Assembly (NCBI GenBank): GCA_051418075.1
Contig: JBPRGG010000104.1
Location: forward strand, 1-64,000
From: JBPRGG01 sp051418075
GTDB taxonomy: Bacteria; Bacteroidota; Bacteroidia; Cytophagales; Cyclobacteriaceae
DNA: 64,000 nt
Direction: 5' to 3'
The notes below the pieces were generated by a model. That model made no database searches. It saw only the letters and a list, made by a program, of their open reading frames with translations, and was not told the DNA's origin. Shown here piece by piece: positions 1 through 8,080 of this stretch. The position numbers and the translations under genes were made by a program. Position 1 is the stretch's first letter. The number at the start of each line of letters is the position of its first letter.

Positions 1-206
1 AACCAAAGCTTAGATGCTATACCAAAGAGATTGAGTACAAGCAAAGACAATCCTGGTTGAGATGCCGGGAGGTATTTTACAGGAAGTGGTGACGAGCCTA
101 CATTTTGTAGAAACCGTGCGAGTGTTCAGTATCCATGTTCAATGCCTACTGACAGATTGCCTTTGAGCTAGAGACATCAGCGGGGCATGGAGAAACAAGA
201 GCCTAG

Positions 207-431
207 GAGGTAGAAAAGCTGAAAAGACTTCATAAGCAACTGCGGAGAATGGGCTCTACCGGTAACTTTGAGAAGATCTCCGTTACAAGATGGAGAAACT
301 CTGGTTGTAAGCTTGTCCATATGGCTCTGCCCAATAACTATTTTGATGAAGTCCTACTATTATTTAACATGGAGGAAGTTAAAACAGACATTTTGCATCA
401 ATACTACAATTTTGTATTGAATAAGGTTTAA
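207..431 (+). pseudogene. Possible C-terminal remnant of the intron-encoded protein
   Basis: An open frame follows a TAG at 204-206 and ends with TAA at 429-431, three bases before domain V. Intron-encoded reverse transcriptase/maturase genes normally end at about this place. The 75-residue translation is basic at its start (KLKRLHKQLRR) and then reads RWRNSGCKLVHMALPNNYF, which I take to resemble the tail of some intron reverse transcriptases. The catalytic YADD region is absent from the window. The assignment rests mainly on position. The only ATG in frame (249) is probably not a real start. Confidence 0.4.
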
Positions 432-434
432 CAT

Positions 435-466
435 GAGCCGTGTACGATGGCCCGTACGCACGGTTC
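435..466 (+). ncRNA. Group II intron domain V
   Basis: GAGCCGTG (435-442) pairs with CACGGTTC (459-466). It includes the AGC catalytic triad with its usual G-U pair. TACG pairs with CGTA above a two-base CG bulge. The element is 32 nt instead of the usual 34, and the loop (ATGGCC) is not a GNRA tetraloop, which suggests decay or a variant class. Confidence 0.75.
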
Positions 467-625
467 TGTGAGAGGGATAAAGATGGGATATTTTCCTATC
501 TTTACCCGACTTGATTGTAACAAACAAAAATTTAATTAAATCAAGAAAAATTAGTATTATTTCGATTGTTTATTTAATTTTGTTGGTCGATATTATATTA
601 TGTTAAAAAACTAAACATTTATTTT

Positions 626-1942
626 ATGAAAATAGCAGTAGTAGGAACTGGTTATGTAGGTCTTGTAACTGGTACTTGTCTGGCAGAAACAGGAAATAAT
701 GTAACCTGTATTGATATTGATGTAAACAAAATCAATAAATTGATAAATGGCCAGATTACGATCTATGAACCTGGCCTTGATGTACTGTTTGAGAGAAATC
801 TGAAGCACGGAAGATTGGACTTTACTACAAATCTGAAAGAAGGTATTAAAGATGCTAAAGTGATCTTTTTAGCCTTGCCTACACCTCCGGGTGAAGATGG
901 ATCTGCTGATTTGAAGTATGTTCTGCAAGTAGCAAAAGATTTGGGACCTTTATTAAAGGAATATACAGTTGTAATTGATAAAAGCACCGTGCCTGTAGGT
1001 ACGGCAGAAAAAGTGCGAACAGCTATAGCGGAAAATTGCACCGCTGAATTTGATGTTGTATCAAATCCTGAATTTCTGAGGGAAGGAGTGGCGGTTGAAG
1101 ATTTCATGAAACCTGACCGGGTAGTAATTGGCACCTCTTCAGAAAAGGCCAAGGAAATCATGGAAACTTTGTATTCCCCCCTGGTTAGGCAAGGAAATCC
1201 TATATTATTTATGGATGAAAGATCAGCTGAACTTACCAAATATGCGGCCAACTCCTTTTTGGCCACCAAAATCACCTTTATGAATGAAATTGCCAATCTG
1301 TGTGAAAAATTGGATGCAGATGTAGATGCTGTCAGGATCGGTATTGGCACAGATTCCAGAATTGGAAAAAGATTTTTATTTGCCGGAATTGGCTATGGTG
1401 GTAGTTGTTTCCCCAAAGATGTGATGGCCCTGATCAAATCTTCCAATGAAGTAGATTATGATTTTAAAATCTTAAATGCTGTAGTAAATATAAATGAACA
1501 GCAAAAAACCAAATTGGTACCTAAAATTCTAAACTATTTCAATCAGGATCTTAAAGGTAAAACCATTGCTGTGTGGGGACTTGCATTTAAACCTTATACC
1601 GATGATATAAGAGAAGCGCCTTCTCTGGAAAATATCAAAGCCCTTTTAGCAGCAGGTGCAAAAATTAAAGCTTATGATCCGGAAGCCATGGAAAATGTAA
1701 GAAGGATCATGGGCGATCAGATTGAGTTATGTGCAGATGAATATGATACTTTGAAAGATGCAGATGCCTTATTGATTGTCACTGAATGGCCCGAATTCAG
1801 AACACCTTCCTGGGAAAAGATTGATAAAAATCTTAAAAATAAAGTTATATTTGATGGAAGAAATCTTTATGAAAGTTATCTGATGGAAAAGTTAGGATTT
1901 AGTTATATCAGTGTTGGCAGGAAAGAAATCAATACCATTTAG
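626..1942 (+). CDS. ugd: UDP-glucose 6-dehydrogenase
   Basis: Oxidises UDP-glucose to UDP-glucuronate with two NAD+ in the cytoplasm, feeding polysaccharide synthesis. The 438 residues match the usual family length. The N-terminal Rossmann motif GTGYVG is at about residues 7-12, the central dimerisation helix follows, and the catalytic cysteine C261 lies in GYGGSCFPKD. The C-terminal UDP-binding domain contains AVWGLAFKPYTDDIRE. It is the first gene of a four-gene cluster on the same strand, and the next gene converts its product to UDP-xylose. It starts about 115 bp after the end of the group II intron. Family assignment is secure. The exact sugar destination is inferred. Confidence 0.95.
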   Translation: MKIAVVGTGYVGLVTGTCLAETGNNVTCIDIDVNKINKLINGQITIYEPGLDVLFERNLKHGRLDFTTNLKEGIKDAKVIFLALPTPPGEDGSADLKYVLQVAKDLGPLLKEYTVVIDKSTVPVGTAEKVRTAIAENCTAEFDVVSNPEFLREGVAVEDFMKPDRVVIGTSSEKAKEIMETLYSPLVRQGNPILFMDERSAELTKYAANSFLATKITFMNEIANLCEKLDADVDAVRIGIGTDSRIGKRFLFAGIGYGGSCFPKDVMALIKSSNEVDYDFKILNAVVNINEQQKTKLVPKILNYFNQDLKGKTIAVWGLAFKPYTDDIREAPSLENIKALLAAGAKIKAYDPEAMENVRRIMGDQIELCADEYDTLKDADALLIVTEWPEFRTPSWEKIDKNLKNKVIFDGRNLYESYLMEKLGFSYISVGRKEINTI

Positions 1943-1966
1943 ACTTTCAAATAAAAAATATATAAT

Positions 1967-2917
1967 ATGTCAAAAAAAAGGGTTTTAATCACAGGTGCGG
2001 CTGGCTTTTTAGGCTCTCATCTTTGTGATAGATTTATCGCGGAAGGTTACCATGTGATCGGCATGGATAACCTTTTAACTGGAAGTCTGGACAATATTGA
2101 ACATTTATTTAAGCTGGAAAATTTTGAATTTCACCATTCTGACGTTTCCAAATACGTTCATGTCTCAGGGGTATTACATTACATCCTGCACTTTGCCTCC
2201 CCAGCCAGTCCTATTGACTATCTTAAAATGCCTATTCAAACCTTGAAAGTGGGTTCTCTTGGAACTCATAATTTGCTTGGTCTGGCAAAAGATAAGAAGG
2301 CCAGGATTTTAGTTGCGTCGACTTCAGAAGTATATGGTGATCCTTTGGTTCATCCTCAACCGGAAGAATATTGGGGCAACGTAAATACTGTCGGTCCCCG
2401 GGGTGTATATGATGAGGCTAAAAGATTCCAGGAGTCTATTACCATGGCTTATCATACTTATCATGGGTTAGATACCCGCATTATCAGAATATTTAATACA
2501 TATGGCCCAAGAATGAGACTCAATGATGGCAGGGTATTGCCCGCTTTTATTGGACAGGCATTAACCGGAGAAGACCTGACGATTTTTGGAGATGGGTCAC
2601 AAACCCGGTCTTTTTGCTATGTGGATGATCTGGTTGAAGGTATTTACCGCTTGTTGATGAGTGATTATCATTTGCCCGTCAACATTGGTAATCCTGATGA
2701 AATTACTATTAAGGAATTTGCTGAAGAAATTATCAGACTTACCAATACTGATCAAAAGGTAATTTACAAAGAATTGCCCAAGGATGATCCAAAGCAAAGA
2801 AAGCCAGATATTACCAAAGCCAGGGATATATTAGGTTGGGAACCAAAATATTCCAGGGCCGAAGGGCTGAAGCCCACTTTAGAATATTTTAAACAAAAAG
2901 TTAAAGCAAGACTTTAA
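1967..2917 (+). CDS. UDP-glucuronate decarboxylase (UDP-xylose synthase)
   Basis: An extended short-chain dehydrogenase that decarboxylates UDP-glucuronate to UDP-xylose using bound NAD+. The motif GAAGFLGSHL (residues 10-19) binds the cofactor. Catalytic residues are S120, Y148 and K152, with the YDEAKR signature typical of UXS enzymes and plants' homologues. The RIFNTYGPRM block and the SRSFCYVDD-like block (TRSFCYVDD here) are also UXS hallmarks. It lies 24 bp after ugd, which makes its substrate. Its stop codon overlaps the ATG of the next gene by one base (TAATG), a sign of translational coupling. The 316-residue length is normal for bacterial UXS. Confidence 0.93.
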   Translation: MSKKRVLITGAAGFLGSHLCDRFIAEGYHVIGMDNLLTGSLDNIEHLFKLENFEFHHSDVSKYVHVSGVLHYILHFASPASPIDYLKMPIQTLKVGSLGTHNLLGLAKDKKARILVASTSEVYGDPLVHPQPEEYWGNVNTVGPRGVYDEAKRFQESITMAYHTYHGLDTRIIRIFNTYGPRMRLNDGRVLPAFIGQALTGEDLTIFGDGSQTRSFCYVDDLVEGIYRLLMSDYHLPVNIGNPDEITIKEFAEEIIRLTNTDQKVIYKELPKDDPKQRKPDITKARDILGWEPKYSRAEGLKPTLEYFKQKVKARL

Positions 2918-3975
2918 TGGGAAAAAGTAATAAAAAAATATTGATCACCGGTGGAGCGGGTTTTATTGGTTCTCATGTTATAAGACTTTTTGTAAATAAA
3001 TATCCAGATTATGAAATTTATAATCTGGATAAACTTACTTATGCAGGTAATCTGGAGAATCTAAAAGATGTGGAGGGGAAACCTAACTATCATTTCATAA
3101 AAGGAGATATTGTCGATAAAGATTTTGTCGCCTCCTTATTTATTGAAAATCAATTCGATGCTATTTTGCATCTTGCTGCAGAATCTCATGTTGACCGCTC
3201 CATTAAAAACCCAACTGAGTTTATTTATACTAACATTATTGGCACAGTAAACTTGCTACACGCTGCCAAGGAGATTTGGAAAGAAAAGCTGAATGATAAA
3301 TTATTTTATCATATTTCAACAGATGAAGTGTATGGTTCACTGGACCAGGGGGGGTATTTTTTGGAAACTACACCTTATGATCCTCAGTCACCTTATTCAG
3401 CTTCAAAAGCAAGTTCTGACCATTTTGTAAGGGCATATCAGAACACTTATAATATACCGATTATTGTTTCAAATTGTTCCAATAATTATGGCCCGAACCA
3501 GTTTCCGGAAAAACTGATCCCCCTATTCATTAATAATATTAAGAATAATAAACCATTGCCAGTGTATGGACAAGGTCTGAACGTGAGAGACTGGTTATAT
3601 GTGGAAGACCATGCTATAGCCATTGATCTGATTTTTCATCAAGGTACAACCGGCGAAACCTATAACATTGGCGGATTTAATGAATGGAAAAATATTGATT
3701 TGATCCATTTACTATGTCAGATTATGGATCAAAAACTGGAACGTCCTGAAGGCACCTCTGCTAAATTGATCACCTATGTTACTGACAGAGCCGGTCATGA
3801 CCTTCGATATGCCATTGATGCCTCCAAAATGATGCACCAGTTAGACTGGAAACCTGCAGTAACCTTTGAGGAAGGTTTAGCCAAAACTGTAGATTGGTAT
3901 CTCCTTCACCAGGAATGGTTGGAAAATGTAACTTCAGGAAATTATAAAAAATACTATCAGGAACAATACGGATAA
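2917..3975 (+). CDS. rfbB: dTDP-glucose 4,6-dehydratase
   Basis: Converts dTDP-glucose to dTDP-4-keto-6-deoxyglucose, the second step of dTDP-rhamnose and related deoxysugar pathways. It is an NAD+-dependent extended SDR. The glycine motif GGAGFIGSH is at about residues 12-20, the active-site STDEVYG at 134-140 (T135, D136, E137), and YSASK at 160-164 (Y160, K164). The NNYGPNQFPEKLIP block is diagnostic of RmlB. At 352 residues it has normal length. It overlaps the UXS stop by one base and precedes rfbA by 12 bp. No rfbC or rfbD follows, so the later steps must be encoded elsewhere. Confidence 0.95.
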   Translation: MGKSNKKILITGGAGFIGSHVIRLFVNKYPDYEIYNLDKLTYAGNLENLKDVEGKPNYHFIKGDIVDKDFVASLFIENQFDAILHLAAESHVDRSIKNPTEFIYTNIIGTVNLLHAAKEIWKEKLNDKLFYHISTDEVYGSLDQGGYFLETTPYDPQSPYSASKASSDHFVRAYQNTYNIPIIVSNCSNNYGPNQFPEKLIPLFINNIKNNKPLPVYGQGLNVRDWLYVEDHAIAIDLIFHQGTTGETYNIGGFNEWKNIDLIHLLCQIMDQKLERPEGTSAKLITYVTDRAGHDLRYAIDASKMMHQLDWKPAVTFEEGLAKTVDWYLLHQEWLENVTSGNYKKYYQEQYG

Positions 3976-3987
3976 ATATTTTAGCAA

Positions 3988-4848
3988 ATGAAAGGTATCA
4001 TTTTAGCTGGTGGATCCGGAACCAGACTACATCCTCTTACATTAGCAGTAAGTAAGCAGTTAATGCCGGTTTATGATAAACCGATGATCTATTATCCCTT
4101 ATCCATTTTGATGATGGCTAACATCAGGGAAATTCTGATTATTTCTACACCCCATGATTTACCCATGTTTGAAAAGTTATTGGGTAGTGGAGAATCTTTA
4201 GGTTGTAAATTTTCTTATGCAGTTCAGGAAAAACCGGAAGGTTTGGCCCAGGCCTTTGTGATTGGGAAAGATTTTATCGGAACAGATAAAGTAGCATTAA
4301 TTCTAGGTGATAATATTTTCTATGGATCTGGTTTAATGAATTTGTTACAAAGTAATAATGATCCTGAAGGCGGAGTGATATTTGCTTACCATGTAATTGA
4401 TCCTCACCGATATGGTATTGTGGAATTCGATCAGGACCAAAAAGTATTGTCGATAGAAGAAAAGCCTGATCATCCCAAATCAAATTATGCAGTACCTGGT
4501 TTGTATTTCTATGATAATGAAGTGGTTTCTATTGCAGAAAACCTTAAACCCAGTAAAAGAGGGGAATTTGAAATTACAGATGTTAATAAGGTATACCTGT
4601 CCCAGGCCAAATTAAAAGTAGGAGTATTAAGCAGAGGAACCGCCTGGCTGGATACAGGCACTTTTAAATCCCTGATGCAAGCCGGAGAATTTGTACAGGT
4701 CATTGAAGATAGACAAGGTTTGAAGGTGGGCTGTATAGAAGAGGTGGCCTATCGCATGAAGTTTATTGATGAACAACAATTGACTCATTTAGCCAAACCC
4801 TTGCTAAAGAGTGGCTATGGAGATTACCTGATGAACCTTATCAGTTAA
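3988..4848 (+). CDS. rfbA: Glucose-1-phosphate thymidylyltransferase
   Basis: Makes dTDP-glucose from dTTP and glucose 1-phosphate, the first step of the pathway whose second step is encoded just upstream. The nucleotide-binding motif GGSGTRLHPLT (residues 8-18) and the activating lysine in SKQLMPVYDKPMIY are present. LILGDNIFYG (about 104-113) contains the metal-binding aspartate. GTAWLDTGT near residue 220 is a family hallmark. The 286 residues match RmlA. It ends 6 bp before the convergent cyclase gene, and no terminator hairpin is visible between the two. Confidence 0.95.
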   Translation: MKGIILAGGSGTRLHPLTLAVSKQLMPVYDKPMIYYPLSILMMANIREILIISTPHDLPMFEKLLGSGESLGCKFSYAVQEKPEGLAQAFVIGKDFIGTDKVALILGDNIFYGSGLMNLLQSNNDPEGGVIFAYHVIDPHRYGIVEFDQDQKVLSIEEKPDHPKSNYAVPGLYFYDNEVVSIAENLKPSKRGEFEITDVNKVYLSQAKLKVGVLSRGTAWLDTGTFKSLMQAGEFVQVIEDRQGLKVGCIEEVAYRMKFIDEQQLTHLAKPLLKSGYGDYLMNLIS

Positions 4849-4854
4849 TTCCTT

Positions 4855-5868
4855 TTATTCTTCTGTATATAAAAGGTAAATAAGGGTTTCTCCCACTGCC
4901 TGTAAAGGCTTTTTATCAATCAGGGAAATGTTATCTTGATGCGTGTGGTGGTAGGAAGGAAAGAAGAAATCACTTTCAGGGTCATATTGGATTATGCTGG
5001 CCATAGGTATTTTAGCATCTTTATTTACAAATATATGATCATCGGTTATTCCTACAGTATTCTTATTAATAAATATATCATCATGGCCTAGTTTCTTGGC
5101 AACCCTCCATATTTTGTTGGTTAATTTCCTGGCAAATTGCATGGATCCCCCTTCTTTGTAGAACAATGCATCCCGTGCCCCCACCATATCCACCAGAATA
5201 CCATATTCTGCTTTATAATTATTTAAATGTTTGTGGACTGACCAGTGTTGAGAGCCCAGGCACCACCATATTTTTCCTGCATTTTTCAAAGTTTTTTTTA
5301 TTTTATAACCTTCTGGCTCCCCATAATCTTCTCCATCGAATAATATCAAATCTACGCCTGTGTTAAAATGCGGGAATTCACCCATGATGCGGGCCACTTC
5401 TAATAATACAGCTGTGCCACTGGCTCCATCGTTAGCTCCCGGAATAGGTTGATTTTTATCTAATGAATCTTTGTCTGCAAAAGGTCTGCTATCCCAATGG
5501 GTGGCTAAAAGTATGCGCTGCTCCCTTTCCGGAAAATATGAAGCTATGATATTTCTCAAATGCAAGACTTCACCGGCATAATTATTTGCTTCGAACTCCT
5601 GTACTGTAACATCAGCCCCATAATCAGCCAATTTTCTAACTAAAAAATCGGCACAATTTTGATGTGAGGAAAGATTAGGTACCCTGGGGCCAAAAGAAAG
5701 TTGCTTTTCAATAAAAGAATAAGCAGAATCACTATTAAAGGAAGGAATTACAGGAACTCCATGATCATTTTGATTGGATATCCTGTTCATGTTTAAGCGA
5801 CTACAGGATACCATGCTCAGGTATAAGAAAAAAGAAATATATATAATAGTGTCCCAATTATTCTTCAT
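4855..5868 (-). CDS. Glutaminyl-peptide cyclotransferase, M28 fold (PgQC type)
   Basis: Cyclises N-terminal glutamine of exported proteins to pyroglutamate in the periplasm. The zinc-peptidase-like fold is shown by ATHWDSRPFAD, GANDGASG, FDGEDYG, WCLGSQHW, GILVDMVGARDA, ITDDH and a C-terminal HHTHQDN. This is the order and spacing seen in the Porphyromonas-type cyclase rather than in M28 aminopeptidases. The N-terminus is a hydrophobic segment ending in SMVSC, so it is probably a lipoprotein. The start at 5868 is an ATG. The longer frame to 5880 would use TTG. It overlaps the end of cysS by 11 bp and is probably cotranscribed with it. Other M28 activity is possible but less likely. Confidence 0.8.
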   Translation of the reverse strand: MKNNWDTIIYISFFLYLSMVSCSRLNMNRISNQNDHGVPVIPSFNSDSAYSFIEKQLSFGPRVPNLSSHQNCADFLVRKLADYGADVTVQEFEANNYAGEVLHLRNIIASYFPEREQRILLATHWDSRPFADKDSLDKNQPIPGANDGASGTAVLLEVARIMGEFPHFNTGVDLILFDGEDYGEPEGYKIKKTLKNAGKIWWCLGSQHWSVHKHLNNYKAEYGILVDMVGARDALFYKEGGSMQFARKLTNKIWRVAKKLGHDDIFINKNTVGITDDHIFVNKDAKIPMASIIQYDPESDFFFPSYHHTHQDNISLIDKKPLQAVGETLIYLLYTEE

Positions 5869-7345
5869 AAGCCCAGTCAATGCCGGATTTCATATCTTTT
5901 AGAACAATTCCCTGACCTTTTAGCCTGGCTCTGATTTCATCTACTTTCTCATAATCTTTGTTAAGTTTGGCTTCTTTATATAGGTCAAGTAAAATGTGGA
6001 TAATAGCATAAGCATCAGTTGGTTTTTCTTCCCGTAATCCCAGAATGTCTTCAATAAAAACCTGATAGGTATTTTTCAACTTTTTAAATACCTCTATTCC
6101 TATAGCGCTGAATTTTATATTACCAGTATGCAGGGTGTTGATTTTTTTTAATAAATTAAATAATTGTCCAATGGCCTGAGCTGTATTGAAATCATCATTC
6201 ATGGCCCGGTAACAGTTATTGATGATTTGATCGATCTGTGTAATTACTTTTTCATTAAGTTCCCCGCCATCATCTACATATTGAAGGTCCTTTACTATCC
6301 TTAAGCCATTGATCAGTTTTTTATAACCTTTGGCTGCAGCTTGCAGGGCTTCGTTACTGATATCCAAAGTGCTGGAATAATGGGATTGAAGCATAAAGAA
6401 ACGCACTGTCATAGGTGAATAGGACTGGACCAACAATGGGTGGTCTCCTGTAAAAAGCTGATGAGGTAAAAAAGAATTTCCCAGCGATTTACTCATCTTT
6501 TGTCCATTTACAGTTAACATATTGGTGTGAATCCAATACTTTACCGGCTGTTTATCATGAGCCCCTTTAGACTGGGCGATTTCACATTCATGATGTGGGA
6601 ATTTAAGGTCCATTCCACCTCCATGGATATCGAAAGAATCACCTAAATATTTGGAACTCATTACAGAGCATTCTAAATGCCAGCCAGGAAAACCTTCACT
6701 CCAGGGAGCATTCCATCTCATAATATGGCCTTTTACTGCTTTTTTCCACAAGGCAAAATCAACCGGATGTCTTTTCTCATCCTGCCCTTCCAGTTCTCTT
6801 GAACCTGCCATTAATTCTTCTAAGACCCTGCCTGATAACTCACCATATTTATATTTCTGGTTATATTTTGACACATCAAAATAAACAGATCCATTAACTT
6901 CATAAGCCAGGTCTTTAATGATAAGGTCCTGGATCATGTTGATTTGTTCCAGGATATGTCCGGTTGCAGTAGGCTCTATATCAGGGGAAAGAATATTGAA
7001 TTGATCCATCACTTTATGAAAATCATTGGTATATCGCTGCACAATTTGCATAGGTTCAATATTTTCTAACCTGGCTTTTCTACCAATCTTGTCTTCACCA
7101 TCATCTGCATCATCCGTAAGATGACCTACATCAGTGATATTTCTCACATATCGCACCGTATAACCCTGATGTAAAAGATAGCGGTAAATGACATCAAAGC
7201 TGAAAAAGGTGCGGACATTACCCAGATGTACATCACTGTAAACTGTAGGTCCACAAACATACATACCAACAAATGGAGGATTAATGGGTTCAAAAATCTC
7301 TTTTTCTCGGCTTAATGTATTATAAACTTTTAGTTCTTTTAACAT
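5858..7345 (-). CDS. cysS: Cysteine--tRNA ligase
   Basis: Charges tRNA-Cys in the cytoplasm. It is a class I synthetase. The HIGH-type motif is DVHLGNVRTF (about residues 38-47), with zinc ligands C31, C226, H251 and E255. KMSKS is at 283-287 in the sequence NGQKMSKSLGN. A C-terminal helical DALR-type region is followed by the anticodon-binding tail. The 495 residues are within the usual range. A divergent intergenic region of about 260 bp separates it from rimP. It contains a TAnnTTTG-like element for this strand (CAAATTTA on the plus strand at 7374-7381). Confidence 0.95.
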   Translation of the reverse strand: MLKELKVYNTLSREKEIFEPINPPFVGMYVCGPTVYSDVHLGNVRTFFSFDVIYRYLLHQGYTVRYVRNITDVGHLTDDADDGEDKIGRKARLENIEPMQIVQRYTNDFHKVMDQFNILSPDIEPTATGHILEQINMIQDLIIKDLAYEVNGSVYFDVSKYNQKYKYGELSGRVLEELMAGSRELEGQDEKRHPVDFALWKKAVKGHIMRWNAPWSEGFPGWHLECSVMSSKYLGDSFDIHGGGMDLKFPHHECEIAQSKGAHDKQPVKYWIHTNMLTVNGQKMSKSLGNSFLPHQLFTGDHPLLVQSYSPMTVRFFMLQSHYSSTLDISNEALQAAAKGYKKLINGLRIVKDLQYVDDGGELNEKVITQIDQIINNCYRAMNDDFNTAQAIGQLFNLLKKINTLHTGNIKFSAIGIEVFKKLKNTYQVFIEDILGLREEKPTDAYAIIHILLDLYKEAKLNKDYEKVDEIRARLKGQGIVLKDMKSGIDWAYEE

Positions 7346-7507
7346 AAAAAAAATCTTGATTTTTATCAGATGGCAAATTTACGTAATTCAAATTAAGTTT
7401 TTAAAATAAATATGGACAGACAATTGTTTCCTGACAAGGCGGTATAATTCAATATGTTGAACTTTTTAAACCACAATAACCTTATAATAGTGTATTAATT
7501 TATTTCA

Positions 7508-7539
7508 TTTGGTTTAGTTTATAAATTGATATAAATTTG
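7508..7539 (+). promoter_or_regulatory. Bacteroidota-type promoter of rimP-nusA-infB
   Basis: A -33 element TTTG (7508-7511) and a -7 element TAAATTTG (7532-7539) are separated by 20 bp. This matches the primary-sigma consensus TTTG/TAnnTTTG of Bacteroidota. Transcription should start near 7545, just before the leader hairpin. Confidence 0.65.
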
Positions 7540-7566
7540 CAACTAGAAAATCAAGTTTTTAAGAAG

Positions 7567-7589
7567 GAGGGGACCTTTAGTCCCCTCTT
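7567..7589 (+). promoter_or_regulatory. 5' leader hairpin of rimP mRNA
   Basis: GAGGGGAC and GTCCCCTC form an 8-bp GC-rich stem around a 5-base loop (CTTTA). It would lie within about 25 nt of the predicted transcript start and about 17 nt before the predicted rimP start codon. It could stabilise the transcript or control translation. A run of T follows, so early termination is also possible. Confidence 0.55.
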
Positions 7590-7605
7590 TTATATTCAAA
7601 ACTCA

Positions 7606-8076
7606 TTGAAAAAAGAAGAGAAAAGCATAAAAGAGTTGGTGGATTCCATATTGGAAAGTGATGAATTATTCCTGGTAGATGTAAGTGTATCGGGTGTAAA
7701 GGGGGCTTCTAAAGTAAAGGTTTTGATCGATGGCGATAAAGGATTTGATATTGATGCATGTGCACAAGTAAGCCGTTCATTGTCTGAGGCTTTGGAAAAC
7801 AAAAATTTAATGGAAGGTAAATACATTCTGGAAGTTTCATCACCAGGAGTAGATTTTCCACTTAAATTCAGAAGACAATATATCAAAAATAAGGGAAGAA
7901 AGCTTAGAATAACATTACAAAATAATAAAGAAGTGCAAGGTAAGTTGATAGATGTAAAGGAGGAGAGTTTGTTGATAGCAGCTGAGAAAAAAGAAAAGAA
8001 GAAAGCTGTCTTGAATGAGATGGATATTCCATTTGAAAACATTAAAGAATCAAAAGTTATAATTTTGTTTAAATAA
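7606..8076 (+). CDS. rimP: Ribosome maturation factor RimP
   Basis: Assists 30S subunit maturation. The conserved segment VLIDGDKGFDIDACAQVSR and the YILEVSSPGVDFPL block place it in the family, followed by the SH3-like C-terminal domain. A frame open from TTG 7537 would give 179 residues. That TTG, however, lies inside the predicted -7 promoter element and the frame would run through the leader hairpin. I therefore place the start at TTG 7606, which gives 156 residues starting with Met-KKEEKSIKEL, the usual family length. No ATG is available in the frame near the start. It is the first gene of the classic rimP-nusA-infB operon, with nusA 4 bp downstream. Confidence 0.88.
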   Translation: MKKEEKSIKELVDSILESDELFLVDVSVSGVKGASKVKVLIDGDKGFDIDACAQVSRSLSEALENKNLMEGKYILEVSSPGVDFPLKFRRQYIKNKGRKLRITLQNNKEVQGKLIDVKEESLLIAAEKKEKKKAVLNEMDIPFENIKESKVIILFK

Positions 8077-8080
8077 AAAG

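Larger units (their letters stand above)
1..510 (+). mobile_element. Group II intron, 3' part (degraded)
   Basis: A domain V hairpin (435-466) is followed by a domain VI hairpin (474-507) and a 3' end of the form CCCGAC, which fits the AY ending of group II introns. A504 lies 7 nt from the predicted 3' splice site at 510 and is the candidate branch point. The DNA to the left carries no intact reverse transcriptase. Frame 1 has stops at 58-60 and 172-174, and only a short open frame (207-431) ends right before domain V. The left end lies outside the window, so either the intron is internally deleted or the window holds only its end. The domain V call is firm. The extent to the left is inferred. 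Confidence 0.7.

Noticed and set aside
763..1350. 195-residue minus-strand frame in ugd
   Set aside because: It lies wholly within a well-supported gene on the other strand.
7537..7605. N-terminal extension of RimP from TTG 7537
   Set aside because: The TTG is the end of the predicted -7 promoter element, and the extension would run through a GC-rich hairpin. It would make the protein longer than the family.
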